From Dryocola clanedunensis subsp. sulfonylureivorans (GTDB lineage Bacteria; Pseudomonadota; Gammaproteobacteria; Enterobacterales; Enterobacteriaceae): 64,000 bases of DNA. A program made the position numbers and the translations under genes. Positions 47,177-57,326 of this stretch are shown here, in pieces (the first letter of the stretch is position 1; every line of letters starts with the position of its first letter). The notes beneath the pieces are model-generated. The model was not told the origin of the DNA, did no database searches, and was given only the letters and a program-made list of their open reading frames with translations. Location: assembly GCF_016756775.1 (NCBI RefSeq), contig NZ_JAERMU010000004.1, positions 186,001 to 250,000 on the forward strand, in the 5' to 3' direction.

Positions 47177-47189
47177 ATTTTTAAAAACC

Positions 47190-47591
47190 TCACGCTGAAA
47201 GCTTAACGGGCTTTTCAGCAAAATCTTTGGCAGGCACCAGATCCAGATTTAATGTTTTTAACAAATCACGTAAACGTTCGTGGAAACCACGCAGCGTCAC
47301 TTCGAGCCTGTCTTCCACTTCTTTGTCTTTCGAGGCGGTCGGCGTCCATTTTCCGTCCTGATCGAACAAACCAAAGTGCCAGGTATAGGTAAACTGCTTT
47401 TCCTGTGCTTCCAGCTCCATCCACCATCCCCAGAACTCGCGTTTCTCCGGCGCAGGTTTCACGTTGACGCATACTGCCAGGCAGTCGAAGAAGAAACGGT
47501 TGCCCTCACACTGCTCTTCCCGGATGTACGGGCCAAGGGCGGCAAACTTTTTGATCAATCTTCCTTTCGGGTGTCCACTCGGTAACGTCAT
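47190..47591 (-). CDS. crl: Sigma-S assembly factor Crl
   Basis: A 133-aa protein that binds sigma-S (RpoS) and promotes its joining to core RNA polymerase, raising curli and stationary-phase expression. [36 protein letters not shown] and [14 protein letters not shown] match E. coli Crl (133 aa). The ATG at 47591 follows AGGAGATC; a longer frame to 47615 is not favoured. It is read in the same direction as frsA but after a 57-bp gap. With iraP, two RpoS-boosting factors lie in this window. Confidence 0.96.
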   Translation of the reverse strand: MTLPSGHPKGRLIKKFAALGPYIREEQCEGNRFFFDCLAVCVNVKPAPEKREFWGWWMELEAQEKQFTYTWHFGLFDQDGKWTPTASKDKEVEDRLEVTLRGFHERLRDLLKTLNLDLVPAKDFAEKPVKLSA

Positions 47592-47648
47592 TGCGATCTC
47601 CTGTTGTGAAGCCACTGTTTTACCAAACCGTTAAGATTTAGCAAATTT

Positions 47649-48896
47649 TTAACGTAATCTCTGTTTGATCCATACCGTGATTTCTTTTAAGGCATTGTCA
47701 AAATTCTTATACACGGGGTTGAAGGGGATCGACAACAATTTGCCATCTACAGATGACGAAGTGATTAAACGGGACTCCTCCTCCGAGCTGAACGGATCGT
47801 TGGCCCAGTAGCCAGACAGCATTGGCGTTGGGCAACGTCGGCCCAGCAACCCTTGTGTCTTGAGAGAGTAACGGTTCAGCTCAACGCTCAATGCGCTGTC
47901 CGACGCATCGTACATGCCTAAGCGGCTGGCAAGAACGTCAATGTACATTTCCGGCACCTGCGCCTGGCGTACAGGGTCGCTTAGCAGACTGTGCACCACC
48001 GGGCCAAGACAGGCGACGGCTTTCAGGCGCGGCGCTTCAAGGTAAGCAAGACGTACGGCGACGTTTGCCCCGAAGCGGAAGCCAAATGCGGCGACGCGGG
48101 TGTGGTCCACCCACGGTATATTGGGCAGCGCCTTTAGCACATGCTGATGTAGCTGGCTGGAATCCTGGGTCAGCTTCCATTTTGAGGAGTAGCCGACCGA
48201 CGGCATATCAATCGTCAGCATCGCGATGCCCTGCGGGGCTAAGTACTTTTCAAACAGGGAGTAGTAGTCGCTTTGCAGCGCGTCCAGCCCACCGCACATC
48301 AATACCGTTGGCTGCGGCCCGGTGGCCCCTTTCGGCATATGCAGGAAGCCGGTGATTGCCCCCCCGCCGCTGATGGAGAACTCCAGCTCGCGCAGATCGC
48401 CGGACAGGCGCGGCGCGGCTTCTTCAAACGCACGGTTAGCAAGCACTTGCGCCTGCTCTGCCAGTGGATCGCCTTTCAGATGCGGATAGGCCGCAATGCT
48501 GTAGAGGTTGGCAGCCTGGAGCCAGTGCTTACCTACTTTCGCGGGATCGGTTTCCTGATTGGCTTTTTGCTGCCACATCATCGCCTGCTTCGACCATTCG
48601 TAAATCCAGTTGCCGCCACGGTAGCCCACAACGGTATCGAACAGATCGTCGTTAGTGCGCTCTTCTTTGCAGCAGGCGATGCGGGCCTGAACGTCAAGAA
48701 TTTCACGCGGATCTACGCCACGCCAGATCCACATCAGGCGATTAACCATACGGTACCAGTGCGGAACGGTTTTGCCGTCCAGGGCGGACTGAATATTGGG
48801 GGCAGAATGATGTCGGGCGCGACGGATTAGCGTCGAGGTTTCGGGGTGTTTAAAACGGGGTTTGAACAGCTCTTCGCTCAGATTGACCTGTGACAT
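47649..48896 (-). CDS. frsA: Fermentation-respiration switch esterase FrsA
   Basis: A 415-aa alpha/beta hydrolase (E. coli FrsA 414 aa) that binds the unphosphorylated glucose PTS protein IIA-Glc and has esterase activity. [23 protein letters not shown], the strand [23 protein letters not shown] and the nucleophile-like region [17 protein letters not shown] are conserved; the GxSxG serine is replaced (GFRFG), as in known FrsA proteins. It lies between gpt and crl, as in E. coli. Confidence 0.95.
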   Translation of the reverse strand: MSQVNLSEELFKPRFKHPETSTLIRRARHHSAPNIQSALDGKTVPHWYRMVNRLMWIWRGVDPREILDVQARIACCKEERTNDDLFDTVVGYRGGNWIYEWSKQAMMWQQKANQETDPAKVGKHWLQAANLYSIAAYPHLKGDPLAEQAQVLANRAFEEAAPRLSGDLRELEFSISGGGAITGFLHMPKGATGPQPTVLMCGGLDALQSDYYSLFEKYLAPQGIAMLTIDMPSVGYSSKWKLTQDSSQLHQHVLKALPNIPWVDHTRVAAFGFRFGANVAVRLAYLEAPRLKAVACLGPVVHSLLSDPVRQAQVPEMYIDVLASRLGMYDASDSALSVELNRYSLKTQGLLGRRCPTPMLSGYWANDPFSSEEESRLITSSSVDGKLLSIPFNPVYKNFDNALKEITVWIKQRLR

Positions 48897-48964
48897 CGCT
48901 TGTCTGCCTCCATGAAAACGTCAGGAATGCAGCATTGTACTCTGTCGGCGGCTAAAAAACAGAA

Positions 48965-48985
48965 ACGCCCGGCTTAGCCGGGCGT
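48965..48985 (-). terminator. Terminator of gpt
   Basis: ACGCCCGGC and GCCGGGCGT pair perfectly around TTA; on the minus strand a T-rich run (TTCTGTTTTTT) follows. Confidence 0.85.
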
Positions 48986-49009
48986 AAATCTATGCAAAGG
49001 ATGAATGTA

Positions 49010-49468
49010 TTAACGACCGGCTAATGGCGGCACAAATACAACACCCATATCCCACGGCTGCTCGATCCAGGTGTCCTGCGGGATATCAATCACGTAGTCG
49101 TCAACCAGCGGTTGGCCTGCTGGCTTGGCGAAGATAGTGACGAAATGCGCTTTCGGGTACATTTCGCGAATCGCAACGGCGGTGCCGCCAGTATCAACCA
49201 GATCGTCAATCACGATAAAACCTTCGCCGTCGCCTTCAGCACGCTTCAGGACGGTCAGCTCGCGCTGGTTGTCGTGGTCGTAGCTGGAGATACAGACGGT
49301 ATCAACATGACGAATACCCAGTTCACGTGCCAGCAGAGCGCCTGGAACCAGACCGCCACGGCTAACGGCAATGATGCCTTTCCACTGTTCTGCAGGCAGC
49401 AGGCGGCTGGCCAGCTTGCGCGCGTGAATCTGCAACATGTCCCAGGTGACGACGTATTTTTCGCTCAT
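49010..49468 (-). CDS. gpt: Xanthine-guanine phosphoribosyltransferase
   Basis: Purine salvage enzyme that joins xanthine, guanine or hypoxanthine to PRPP; 152 aa as in E. coli. The PRPP-binding loop is [18 protein letters not shown], with [20 protein letters not shown] earlier and the base-specificity end [17 protein letters not shown]. It is divergent from pepD, separated by 254 bp that hold both promoters and no gene. Confidence 0.97.
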   Translation of the reverse strand: MSEKYVVTWDMLQIHARKLASRLLPAEQWKGIIAVSRGGLVPGALLARELGIRHVDTVCISSYDHDNQRELTVLKRAEGDGEGFIVIDDLVDTGGTAVAIREMYPKAHFVTIFAKPAGQPLVDDYVIDIPQDTWIEQPWDMGVVFVPPLAGR

Positions 49469-49722
49469 GTGATGTATCCCGGCCTATTGTTAACGGCTTA
49501 AAAATGTTCAAAGGGGTTTTGGTTGCGCGAGATTATAGAGATCTGACGCACTAAAAACCAGCGTTGCGGGCCGACAGCAGCGGTTTTTAAGTGGATTGGG
49601 TCGTCACAACCTGAGAGTTAGTGGTATTCTCAGACCATCGCGCAAGCCCCGCTTGCAGTGTAAATGAGCCTGGTCCGGACTGTGACCAGCGTGCCAAAAA
49701 TTAAATTCCTGGGAGACTTAAC

Positions 49723-51180
49723 GTGTCTGAATTGTCTCAATTATCTCCGCAGCCGCTGTGGGATATTTTTGCCAAAATCTGTTCCATTCCGCACCCCTCT
49801 TATCATGAAGAGCAACTGGCGGAACACATTCTGTCCTGGGCAAAAGAAAAGGGCCTGCACGTTGAACGCGACCAGGTGGGTAACATCCTGATTCGCAAAC
49901 CTGCCACCGCCGGTATGGAAAACCGTAAACCGGTTGTTCTGCAGGCGCACCTCGATATGGTGCCGCAGAAAAACAACGATACCGTGCACGACTTTACTAA
50001 AGATCCTATCCAGCCGTACGTTGATGGCGAGTGGGTGAAAGCTCGCGGCACCACGCTGGGTGCGGATAACGGTATCGGCATGGCGTCCGCGCTGGCTGTA
50101 CTGGCAGACGACACCGTGGCCCACGGCCCGCTGGAAGTGCTGCTGACCATGACCGAAGAAGCCGGAATGGACGGGGCTTTTGGCCTTCAGACTGGCTGGT
50201 TGCAGGCCGATATCCTGATTAACACCGACTCCGAAGAAGAGGGTGAAATCTACATGGGCTGCGCGGGCGGGATTGATTTTATCTCCACCCTGCCAGTGCA
50301 GCGTGAAGCCGTACCGGCTGGTTTCGACACCTTCAAGCTGACGATTAAAGGCCTGAAGGGCGGTCACTCCGGCGCAGAAATCCACCTGGGTTTAGGCAAC
50401 GCCAACAAGCTGCTGGCCCGCTTCCTGTCTGCCCACGCGGCGGAGCTGGACGCACGTCTGATCGACTTCAGCGGCGGCACCCTGCGTAATGCCATCCCAC
50501 GCGAAGGCTCAGCCGTGCTGGCCGTGCCTGCGGCTAAAGCGGCGCAGCTGAAAGATCTAGCCGGCCAGTATCTGGCAATCCTGCAAAACGAGCTGGGCGC
50601 GGTGGAGAAAAACACCACCGTTCTGGTCGAAGCAACCAGCACGGATAAAGCTGCCCTGACGGCAAACAGCCGCGACACCTTTATCAAGCTGCTGAACGCC
50701 ACGCCAAACGGCGTGATCCGCAACTCCGATGCGGTGAAAGGCGTGGTTGAAACTTCCCTGAACGTGGGCGTGGTTACCCTGAGCGAAGAGAGCGCGGAAA
50801 TCATCTGTCTGATCCGTTCCCTCATCGATACCGGTAAAGACTACGTGGTGAGCATGCTGGAATCCGTAGGCCAGCTGGCTGGCGCGCAGACCGTTGCCAA
50901 AGGCAGCTACCCGGGCTGGCAGCCGGATGCGGCTTCCCCGGTGATGGCGCTGGTTCGTGAAACCTACCAGAAGCTGTTCAACAAGACGCCGAACATCATG
51001 GTTATCCATGCGGGTCTGGAATGTGGTCTGTTCAAGAAGCCTTATCCGGAGATGGATATGGTGTCTATTGGGCCAACCATTACCGGGCCGCACTCTCCGG
51101 ATGAGCAGGTGCATATCGCAAGCGTGGGCCAGTACTGGATCCTGCTGACCGAACTGCTGAAAGCGATTCCTGCGAAGTAA
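49723..51180 (+). CDS. pepD: Aminoacyl-histidine dipeptidase (peptidase D)
   Basis: Zinc M20-family exopeptidase, 485 aa, that splits many dipeptides including carnosine. Metal-binding and catalytic stretches are VVLQAHLDMVPQ, TTLGADNGIGMASAL, TMTEEAGMDGAFG and NTDSEEEGEI, with the closing histidine in SIGPTITGPHSPDEQVH. Translation starts at GTG, after GGGAG. Almost the whole sequence follows E. coli PepD, with most change in residues 270-310. A palindromic repeat, not a clear terminator, follows the stop. Confidence 0.97.
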   Translation: MSELSQLSPQPLWDIFAKICSIPHPSYHEEQLAEHILSWAKEKGLHVERDQVGNILIRKPATAGMENRKPVVLQAHLDMVPQKNNDTVHDFTKDPIQPYVDGEWVKARGTTLGADNGIGMASALAVLADDTVAHGPLEVLLTMTEEAGMDGAFGLQTGWLQADILINTDSEEEGEIYMGCAGGIDFISTLPVQREAVPAGFDTFKLTIKGLKGGHSGAEIHLGLGNANKLLARFLSAHAAELDARLIDFSGGTLRNAIPREGSAVLAVPAAKAAQLKDLAGQYLAILQNELGAVEKNTTVLVEATSTDKAALTANSRDTFIKLLNATPNGVIRNSDAVKGVVETSLNVGVVTLSEESAEIICLIRSLIDTGKDYVVSMLESVGQLAGAQTVAKGSYPGWQPDAASPVMALVRETYQKLFNKTPNIMVIHAGLECGLFKKPYPEMDMVSIGPTITGPHSPDEQVHIASVGQYWILLTELLKAIPAK

Positions 51181-51187
51181 GCTTATC

Positions 51188-51270
51188 CCCTCACCCCGGC
51201 CCTCTCCCCTAAGGGGCGAGGGAGCAATGAAAGTCCCCTCTCCCTTTTAGGGAGAGGGTTAGGGTGAGGG
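51188..51270. repeat. Intergenic palindromic repeat between pepD and dinB
   Basis: CCCTCACCC (51188-51196) pairs with GGGTGAGGG (51262-51270), and CCCTCTCCC (51201-51209) with GGGAGAGGG (51250-51258); within the loop each arm has its own smaller stem (CCCCTAAGGGG, CCCTTTTAGGG). This is a dispersed intergenic palindrome type common in enterobacteria and may serve as transcript end for pepD and dinB. Confidence 0.75.
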
Positions 51271-51275
51271 TCATT

Positions 51276-52337
51276 TCACAGCCCCAGCAATAGCTGCCGC
51301 TCCAGCTGCGGATCCAGCAGCGTCACGTGTAACCCCACCAGCCTCACGCCTCTCCCTCCCCGGCGCTCATCCCATGTTTTTCCTGCGGTGGCTATCAGGT
51401 CTTCTTTGTTCAGCTGCGGCCAGACGTGTTCCTGAGTGGTTTGCTGGAAATCGTTAAATTTGAGTTTGATGCCCTGACGGGCAATCAGTAAGTCCGGCCT
51501 CTCTTTTGTCAGCCTTCTTTCCAGCTCCGGATACAGCTGTTCGATGATGGCCTCGCAGTCTTCCCACTCGTGAATATCCTCCGCCAGCGTTCGCTCCACG
51601 CCTATGGATTTGCGCTGCCTGTCGTTGCTGATTTGCCGCTCGTCGATGCCCTGGCTGCGCTCCCAGATCACTCGTCCAAATTTGCCGAAGCGCTTGAGCA
51701 GCGAGGCAAGATCGGTTTTCTGCACGTCGGCACAGGTACGCAGCCCCAGGCTTTCAAGCTTGCCCGCGGTGACTTTGCCTACGCCGGGTATTTTAGCGAG
51801 GGGTAAAGTCTCGAGGAACACAGGCACGTCTTCAGGCGTGATCACATACTGGCCGTTGGGCTTGTTGAGATCGGAGGCGATTTTGGCGAGGAATTTAACC
51901 GGCGCGATGCCCGCAGAAGCGGTGAGGTTCAGCTCGTCAGAGATAGCCTGGCGGATTTCACGGGCCATTAACGTGGCCGAGCCGTGACAGTGTGGGCTGT
52001 CAGACACGTCCAGATAAGCTTCATCGAGCGACAGCGGTTCAATCAGCGTGGTGTAGCGGGAGAAGATTTCCCGGATGTGGTTCGAGGCTTCTTTGTAAGC
52101 GTCAAAACGACCGGGTAAAAGCGTGAGATGCGGGCAGAGCTTCAGTGCCGTGGCCGTAGCCATTGCGCTGTGGACGCCGTATTTACGCGCCGGATAGTTG
52201 GCGGTGCTGATCACGCCGCGGCGCTGGGTGCTGCCGCCTATCGCCAGCGGAATATCACGCAGGGCTGGATTATCACGCATCTCAACGGCGGCAAAGAAGC
52301 AGTCCATATCGACATGAATGATTTTGCGCATACTCAT
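51276..52337 (-). CDS. dinB: DNA polymerase IV
   Basis: Y-family, low-fidelity polymerase for translesion synthesis, 353 or 351 aa. Catalytic acids lie in [15 protein letters not shown] and [11 protein letters not shown]; the steric gate Phe is in the first motif. Helix-hairpin-helix [16 protein letters not shown] and the C-terminal clamp-binding QLLLGL are present. E. coli begins at the second Met here (52331); either ATG is possible. A LexA box precedes it, so it belongs to the SOS regulon. The yafNOP genes that follow dinB in E. coli are missing. Confidence 0.96.
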   Translation of the reverse strand: MSMRKIIHVDMDCFFAAVEMRDNPALRDIPLAIGGSTQRRGVISTANYPARKYGVHSAMATATALKLCPHLTLLPGRFDAYKEASNHIREIFSRYTTLIEPLSLDEAYLDVSDSPHCHGSATLMAREIRQAISDELNLTASAGIAPVKFLAKIASDLNKPNGQYVITPEDVPVFLETLPLAKIPGVGKVTAGKLESLGLRTCADVQKTDLASLLKRFGKFGRVIWERSQGIDERQISNDRQRKSIGVERTLAEDIHEWEDCEAIIEQLYPELERRLTKERPDLLIARQGIKLKFNDFQQTTQEHVWPQLNKEDLIATAGKTWDERRGGRGVRLVGLHVTLLDPQLERQLLLGL

Positions 52338-52354
52338 CTGGCTCGGTTATTTAA

Positions 52355-52370
52355 CTGGATAAGTATACAG
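52355..52370 (-). promoter_or_regulatory. LexA box of dinB
   Basis: On the minus strand CTGTATACTTATCCAG fits the SOS consensus CTGT-N8-ACAG with one mismatch and resembles the E. coli dinB operator. It ends about 18 bp before the start codon. Confidence 0.85.
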
Positions 52371-52405
52371 TTAAAAGTGTGAGCATGGCAATTCGTTGGG
52401 GGATT

Positions 52406-52587
52406 GTCGGATGACGCTTCGCTTATCCGACCTACGATAATTCGGGGATCTCGGAGGCTCGTCGGATGACGCTGCGCTTATCCGACCTACGATAATTCGG
52501 GGATCTAGGGAGAATTGTCGGATGACGCTGCGCTTATCCTGCCTACGGAAAACAAGCGTAGGTTAGATAAGCGCAGCGCCATCTAAC
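52406..52587. repeat. Tandem REP array (BIME-like)
   Basis: Three direct REP units start at 52406, 52461 and 52517 (cores GGATGACGCTTCGCTTATCC or the CTGC variant), each about 55 bp apart with near-identical spacers containing ATAATTCGGGGATCT; an inverted unit (TTAGATAAGCGCAGCG) closes the array. It fills the gap between nqrM and dinB and may protect the nqr transcript end. Confidence 0.88.
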
Positions 52588-52591
52588 AAGA

Positions 52592-52816
52592 CTAAAGAAT
52601 TTGCCGGTCTTTGTATCTGGCCTGCCTTTCTGCCTGCGCCATGCGTTTTTTACGCGCGTCGCAGGGTTCCGGGCAGTTGCAGACCTTTTCCATCCCGAGC
52701 GCTGCGATACCGCCGCAGCTGCCCTGAATGGATTTCCGCTTCACGATAAAGCCCAGCGACATCCCAAACACAACCAGCAGGAATATCGCAAAGGTGGCAA
52801 TAAAAACGGTCAGCAT
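52592..52816 (-). CDS. nqrM: Na+-NQR maturation protein NqrM
   Basis: A 74-aa protein with one N-terminal membrane helix and four cysteines (GSCGGIAALG, CNCPEPC). NqrM is needed to deliver the iron that is bound by cysteines of NqrD and NqrE during assembly of the Na+-pumping NADH:quinone reductase. It lies 11 bp after nqrF in the same direction. In Vibrio apbE, the FMN transferase, sits between nqrF and nqrM; here there is no room for it. Confidence 0.92.
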   Translation of the reverse strand: MLTVFIATFAIFLLVVFGMSLGFIVKRKSIQGSCGGIAALGMEKVCNCPEPCDARKKRMAQAERQARYKDRQIL

Positions 52817-52827
52817 AGGCGCTCCTG

Positions 52828-54051
52828 TCAGCCGCCGAAGTCGTCGAGCATGATGTTCTCATCCTCTACGCCCAGGTCTTTAAGCATTTTAATGACCGCG
52901 GCGTTCATCATCGGCGGTCCGCACATGTAGAACTCACAGTCTTCCGGTGCCGGGTGGTTACGCAGATAGTTTTCCAGCAGCACGTTGTGGATAAAGCCAG
53001 TGTAGCCCGTCCAGTTGTCTTCCGGCTGCGGATCGGAAAGCGCCACGTTGAAGGTGAAGTTCGGGTTGTCACGCGCCAGCTGCTCAAACTCATCTTCATA
53101 GAACATTTCGCGCAGCGAGCGCGCACCGTACCAGAAGCTGATTTTGCGCTTGCTGTTCAGACGCTTAAGCTGGTCGAAGATATGGGAGCGCATCGGTGCC
53201 ATACCCGCACCACCGCCGATAAACACCATTTCCGCGTCGGTATCTTTGGCAAAGAATTCACCAAACGGCCCGGAAATCGTCACTTTATCGCCCGCTTTCA
53301 GCGACCAGATATACGAGGACATGATCCCCGGCGGTGCATCCGGCACGTTCGGCGGCGGCGTGGCGATACGGACGTTGAGCATGATAATGCCCTCTTCTTC
53401 CGGATAGTTCGCCATGGAGTAAGCACGCACGCACGGTTCTTTGACCACCGACTTAAAGCGGAACAGATTAAATTTGTTCCAGTCACCGCGGTACTCTTCC
53501 GGCACGTCGAAGTCGGCGTAGTTAACTTCGTGCGGCGGCGATTCAATTTGAATGTAGCCCCCCGCACGGAACGGCACCACGTCGCCGTCAGGAATGCGCA
53601 GCTTCAGCTCTTTAATGAACGTCGCTTTGTTATCGTTGGAGATAACTTCGCATTCCCACTTCTTCACGCCGAAGATCTCCTCCGGCAGCTCAATTTTCAT
53701 ATCCTGCTTCACGGCGACCTGACAGGCCAGACGGCAGCCCTCTTTGGCTTCGCGCTTGCTGATATGGGACAGTTCGGTGGGCAGAATATCGCCGCCGCCC
53801 TCTTTGATTTTCACCCGGCACTGACCACAGGAGCCGCCGCCGCCGCAGGCCGAGGAGATAAAGATCCCCTGGCTTGAAAGCGTGTTGAGCAGCTTGTCGC
53901 CCGCCGGAGCGTGGAACTGTTTGTCCGCATCGTTGTTGACTTCAATTAGCACGTCGCCGGAGTTCACCAGTTTTGATTTGGCAAACAAAATCAGCAGCGC
54001 CAGCGCCAGCACGATCAGCGTGAACATCACCACGCCAAGAATAATTTCCAT
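52828..54051 (-). CDS. nqrF: Na+-translocating NADH:quinone reductase subunit F
   Basis: NADH-oxidising subunit, 407 aa. One N-terminal membrane helix, then a 2Fe-2S ferredoxin domain ([16 protein letters not shown] with the fourth Cys in GCRLACQ), an FAD domain with [13 protein letters not shown], and an NADH domain with [14 protein letters not shown] and [11 protein letters not shown]. Electrons pass from NADH through FAD and the cluster to NqrC/B. Last structural gene of the operon, 12 bp after nqrE. Confidence 0.97.
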   Translation of the reverse strand: MEIILGVVMFTLIVLALALLILFAKSKLVNSGDVLIEVNNDADKQFHAPAGDKLLNTLSSQGIFISSACGGGGSCGQCRVKIKEGGGDILPTELSHISKREAKEGCRLACQVAVKQDMKIELPEEIFGVKKWECEVISNDNKATFIKELKLRIPDGDVVPFRAGGYIQIESPPHEVNYADFDVPEEYRGDWNKFNLFRFKSVVKEPCVRAYSMANYPEEEGIIMLNVRIATPPPNVPDAPPGIMSSYIWSLKAGDKVTISGPFGEFFAKDTDAEMVFIGGGAGMAPMRSHIFDQLKRLNSKRKISFWYGARSLREMFYEDEFEQLARDNPNFTFNVALSDPQPEDNWTGYTGFIHNVLLENYLRNHPAPEDCEFYMCGPPMMNAAVIKMLKDLGVEDENIMLDDFGG

Positions 54052-54063
54052 AACTTTCCGCCC

Positions 54064-54660
54064 TTATAGCTGCACGCCGGAGAATGACATGAAGCCCAGC
54101 GCCATCAATCCGGTGGTGATAAAGGTGATCCCTAAGCCGCGCAGGCCTGCGGGCACGTTGGCGTACTTCATCTTCTCGCGGATTCCGGCCATAGCGACAA
54201 TCGCCAGCATCCAGCCGATGCCGGAGCCAAAGCCGTAAACGATGGATTCGCTGAAGTTGTAGTCACGCTGCACCATGAACGACACGCCGCCGAAGATGGC
54301 GCAGTTCACGGTGATAAGCGGCAGAAAGATGCCCAGGGCGTTGTAAAGCGCCGGGAAGAAACGATCGAGGATCATCTCAAGGATCTGCACCAGCGCCGCA
54401 ATCACGCCGATAAAGGTGATGAAGTTCAGGAAGCTGAGATCCACCCCTTCCACCAGCGCTCCGTCGCGCAGCACCAGGTTATACACCAGGTTGTTGGCCG
54501 GTACGGAGATACCCAGCACCACCGTAACGGCAATGCCCAGGCCAAACGCGGTGGAGACTTTCTTCGATACGGCAAGGAAAGTACACATGCCGAGGAAGAA
54601 GGCGAGCGCCATGTTTTCAATAAACACCGCCCGCACGAACAGACTGATCATATGTTCCAT
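54064..54660 (-). CDS. nqrE: Na+-translocating NADH:quinone reductase subunit E
   Basis: Inner-membrane subunit of six helices, 198 aa, paralogous to NqrD. With NqrD it holds an iron centre between helices; candidate Cys residues lie in [13 protein letters not shown] and [36 protein letters not shown] at the start matches the family. The stop of nqrD is 6 bp upstream. Confidence 0.95.
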   Translation of the reverse strand: MEHMISLFVRAVFIENMALAFFLGMCTFLAVSKKVSTAFGLGIAVTVVLGISVPANNLVYNLVLRDGALVEGVDLSFLNFITFIGVIAALVQILEMILDRFFPALYNALGIFLPLITVNCAIFGGVSFMVQRDYNFSESIVYGFGSGIGWMLAIVAMAGIREKMKYANVPAGLRGLGITFITTGLMALGFMSFSGVQL

Positions 54661-54666
54661 GGTCTG

Positions 54667-55305
54667 TTAATCCTTTTCCTGTTGGGCCGGCTTCCAGGTG
54701 CGAAGCGCCCAAATCAACAAGCCAATAATAAAGAACGCGCTTGGCGCCAGCAGGAAGATGCCGTTTGGCTGATACCAGCCGCCGTTCTGCACGGTTTGCA
54801 GGACGGTGACGCCAAACAGTTTGCCGCTGCCAATCAGCTCACGCAGGAAGCCCACCAGCAGCAGGATCACGCCGTAGCCCAGACCGTTGCCGATGCCGTC
54901 CATAAAGCTCGCCAGCGGCGGAGACTTCATGGCGTAAGCTTCTGCGCGGCCCATTACGATACAGTTGGTGATGATTAAGCCAACGAAAACCGACAGCTGC
55001 TTGGAGATCTCATAAGCGTAAGCACGCAGGATCTGATCGACCACGATCACCAGCGAGGCAATGATCGCCATCTGCACAATGATGCGCACGCTGTTCGGGA
55101 TGAAGTTGCGGATCATCGAGATAAACATGCTGGAGAACGCCGTCACCAGCGTCACCGCAATCGTCATCACAAAGGCTGTTTCCAGCTTGGTGGTGACCGC
55201 CAGCGCCGAACAAACCCCAAGGATTTGCAGCGCGATTGGGTTGTTGTCCACCAGCGGGCTGACCAGTACCCGCTTAACTTCTTTCATGCCTGCGATATCA
55301 GCCAT
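54667..55305 (-). CDS. nqrD: Na+-translocating NADH:quinone reductase subunit D
   Basis: Inner-membrane subunit of six helices, 212 aa, inverted-topology partner of Nqr[23 protein letters not shown] and [19 protein letters not shown] carry the cysteines of the membrane iron centre. The ATG at 55305 follows AAGGAG and matches relatives; an upstream frame to 55323 is only an extension into nqrC. The start overlaps the nqrC stop by 8 bp. Confidence 0.95.
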   Translation of the reverse strand: MADIAGMKEVKRVLVSPLVDNNPIALQILGVCSALAVTTKLETAFVMTIAVTLVTAFSSMFISMIRNFIPNSVRIIVQMAIIASLVIVVDQILRAYAYEISKQLSVFVGLIITNCIVMGRAEAYAMKSPPLASFMDGIGNGLGYGVILLLVGFLRELIGSGKLFGVTVLQTVQNGGWYQPNGIFLLAPSAFFIIGLLIWALRTWKPAQQEKD

Positions 55306-56092
55306 TGTTAAGCGCTCCTTCACGAACCTGTTTCAGGAACGGGCCGAAACCGAGCTCGCCCATCCAGAAATCGAAAGTGTGTTGTACACCGTTTGACGTC
55401 AGCGTTGCGCCGGACAGACCGTCTACGCCGTATTCATCCCCCTGGCGCGCGCCGCCTTTCACGACACGCAGCGCCGGCTTACCGTTTTCATCCAGCAGCT
55501 TTTTGCCGATGAACTGGGCACGCCAGTTTGGGTTCTCAACTTCCCCCCCCAGACCTGGGGTTTCACCCTGATCGTAGTAGGTGATGCCTTTAATGGTGCG
55601 GCCGTCGGTATTCAGCGCAACAAAGGCGTTCATCATCGACCACAGGCCTTTACCGTAGACCGGCAGCACGACTTCCTGCACCTTATTTTGCTCGTCGCGT
55701 ACCAGATAAATTTCCACGACGTTGCTGCGGCGTTTGATACCTGCGCGGTCTTCGCTTTCGGTAAGTTCGACGCTTTGTTGCGGGTCGCGCAGGGCAGCAG
55801 CCAGATCGAATTTGGCCGGGTCTTTGTCCAGCATTTCACCGGATTTCAGATCCAACAGGCGCGGGGTAATGCGGGATTCGAAGGTGGTTTTCACCTCTTC
55901 ACCGGTCATTTTCGGTACCGCAAGCCCTGCCACATCGAGGATGTTACGCTGCTTGTCCAGGGCCTTTTGTTCCTGCTGGCGCGACTTCAGGCCAACGGCT
56001 GAACCCGCCACCACGATGGAACACACCAGGCAAAGCACCAGCACCACCAACAGCGTTCTGCCGATGCTATCGTTACTTTTTACGTCAGCCAC
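55298..56092 (-). CDS. nqrC: Na+-translocating NADH:quinone reductase subunit C
   Basis: A 264-aa subunit with one N-terminal helix and a periplasmic domain that carries FMN bound covalently to a threonine, visible as [12 protein letters not shown] near residue 230. Translation starts at GTG ([11 protein letters not shown]), overlapping the end of nqrB by 8 bp; the longer frame to 56149 runs inside nqrB. FMN attachment needs ApbE, which must be encoded elsewhere. Confidence 0.95.
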   Translation of the reverse strand: MADVKSNDSIGRTLLVVLVLCLVCSIVVAGSAVGLKSRQQEQKALDKQRNILDVAGLAVPKMTGEEVKTTFESRITPRLLDLKSGEMLDKDPAKFDLAAALRDPQQSVELTESEDRAGIKRRSNVVEIYLVRDEQNKVQEVVLPVYGKGLWSMMNAFVALNTDGRTIKGITYYDQGETPGLGGEVENPNWRAQFIGKKLLDENGKPALRVVKGGARQGDEYGVDGLSGATLTSNGVQHTFDFWMGELGFGPFLKQVREGALNNG

Positions 56093-57323
56093 GCGATTTC
56101 CTCCGCTTGATATTGGCCTGCACCACCACATAGTCGAACAGCGGTGCAAAGAGGTTGGCGAACAGAATCGCCAGCATCATCCCTTCCGGATAGGCTGGGT
56201 TAACCACGCGAATCAGCACGCACATCACGCCGATAAGCGTCCCGTACCACCACTTCCCTTTATTGGTAAAGGAGGCGGAAACCGGGTCGGTGGCCATAAA
56301 CATCATGCCGAATGCAAAGCCCCCCAGCACCAGATGCCAGTACCACGGCATGGCGAACAGCGGGTTGGTGTCGGAACCGATGAAGTTAAACAGCGTTGCG
56401 GTGGCAATCATGCCGATCATGACGCCAGCTACGATGCGCCAGGAGGCGACTCGGCCAAACAGAATAATGGCACCGCCGATCAGGATCATCAGCGTGGAGA
56501 CTTCACCGATAGAGCCAGGAATATTGCCCAGGAAGGCGTCCATCCAGGTCACCGGCTGCCCGGTCACCACGTTGACCAGCGCTTCGCCGCCGCCGTGAGA
56601 CCACTGTGAAAGCGGCGTCGCACCGGAGAAACCGTCTGCCGCCGTCCACACCAGGTCGCCAGAAATCTGCGCCGGATAGGCAAAGAAGAGGAAAGCACGG
56701 CCAGCAAGCGCCGGGTTCAGGAAGTTACGCCCCGTGCCGCCGAAGATCTCTTTGGCAATGACCACACCGAAGCTGATACCCAGTGCGGCCTGCCAGAGCG
56801 GCAGCGTTGGCGGCACCACCAGCGCAAACAGGATGGAGGTAACAAAGAAGCCTTCGTTAATTTCATGTTTGCGAACGATGGAGAACAGCACTTCCCAGAA
56901 ACCACCGACCAGGAAGACGGTGATATAAATCGGCAGGAAGAAAACCGCGCCGAGCGTCATCATGCTCAGCCAGCCGGCATCCGGGGTAAAGCTGACCCCC
57001 AGCATCTGCGCCAGGGCATAGTGCCAGTCCGCCGAGATAACCTGCTGAAGCTGTTCCGGCCCGTAGAGCTTGTTCAGCGCCGGGATAGTCTGCATCCCCA
57101 CGTTGTACATGCCCCAGAACATGGCCGGGAAGACCGCGAACCATACCAGGATCATCATACGTTTCAGATCGATGGCGTCGCGCACGTGGGACGCACCCGG
57201 CGTCACCAGACCCGGCGTGTAGAACACCGTGGCCGTTGCTTCATACAGCGGGTAGTACTTTTCTAATTTGCCGCCCTTCGTGAAGTGCGGCTCGATTTTT
57301 TCAAAGAGTTGCTTCAGGCCCAT
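56085..57323 (-). CDS. nqrB: Na+-translocating NADH:quinone reductase subunit B
   Basis: Main Na+-channel subunit, 412 aa, about ten helices. The FMN-bearing threonine lies in [13 protein letters not shown] (about residue 235), and riboflavin and quinone are bound between helices. [29 protein letters not shown] at the start is typical but only its first part is needed to recognise it: [14 protein letters not shown]. It follows nqrA by 3 bp. Confidence 0.96.
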   Translation of the reverse strand: MGLKQLFEKIEPHFTKGGKLEKYYPLYEATATVFYTPGLVTPGASHVRDAIDLKRMMILVWFAVFPAMFWGMYNVGMQTIPALNKLYGPEQLQQVISADWHYALAQMLGVSFTPDAGWLSMMTLGAVFFLPIYITVFLVGGFWEVLFSIVRKHEINEGFFVTSILFALVVPPTLPLWQAALGISFGVVIAKEIFGGTGRNFLNPALAGRAFLFFAYPAQISGDLVWTAADGFSGATPLSQWSHGGGEALVNVVTGQPVTWMDAFLGNIPGSIGEVSTLMILIGGAIILFGRVASWRIVAGVMIGMIATATLFNFIGSDTNPLFAMPWYWHLVLGGFAFGMMFMATDPVSASFTNKGKWWYGTLIGVMCVLIRVVNPAYPEGMMLAILFANLFAPLFDYVVVQANIKRRKSRG

Positions 57324-57326
57324 GAG

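Noticed and set aside
51188-51270. CRISPR-like repeat
   Set aside because: It is one palindromic unit with paired arms, without repeated units or spacers.
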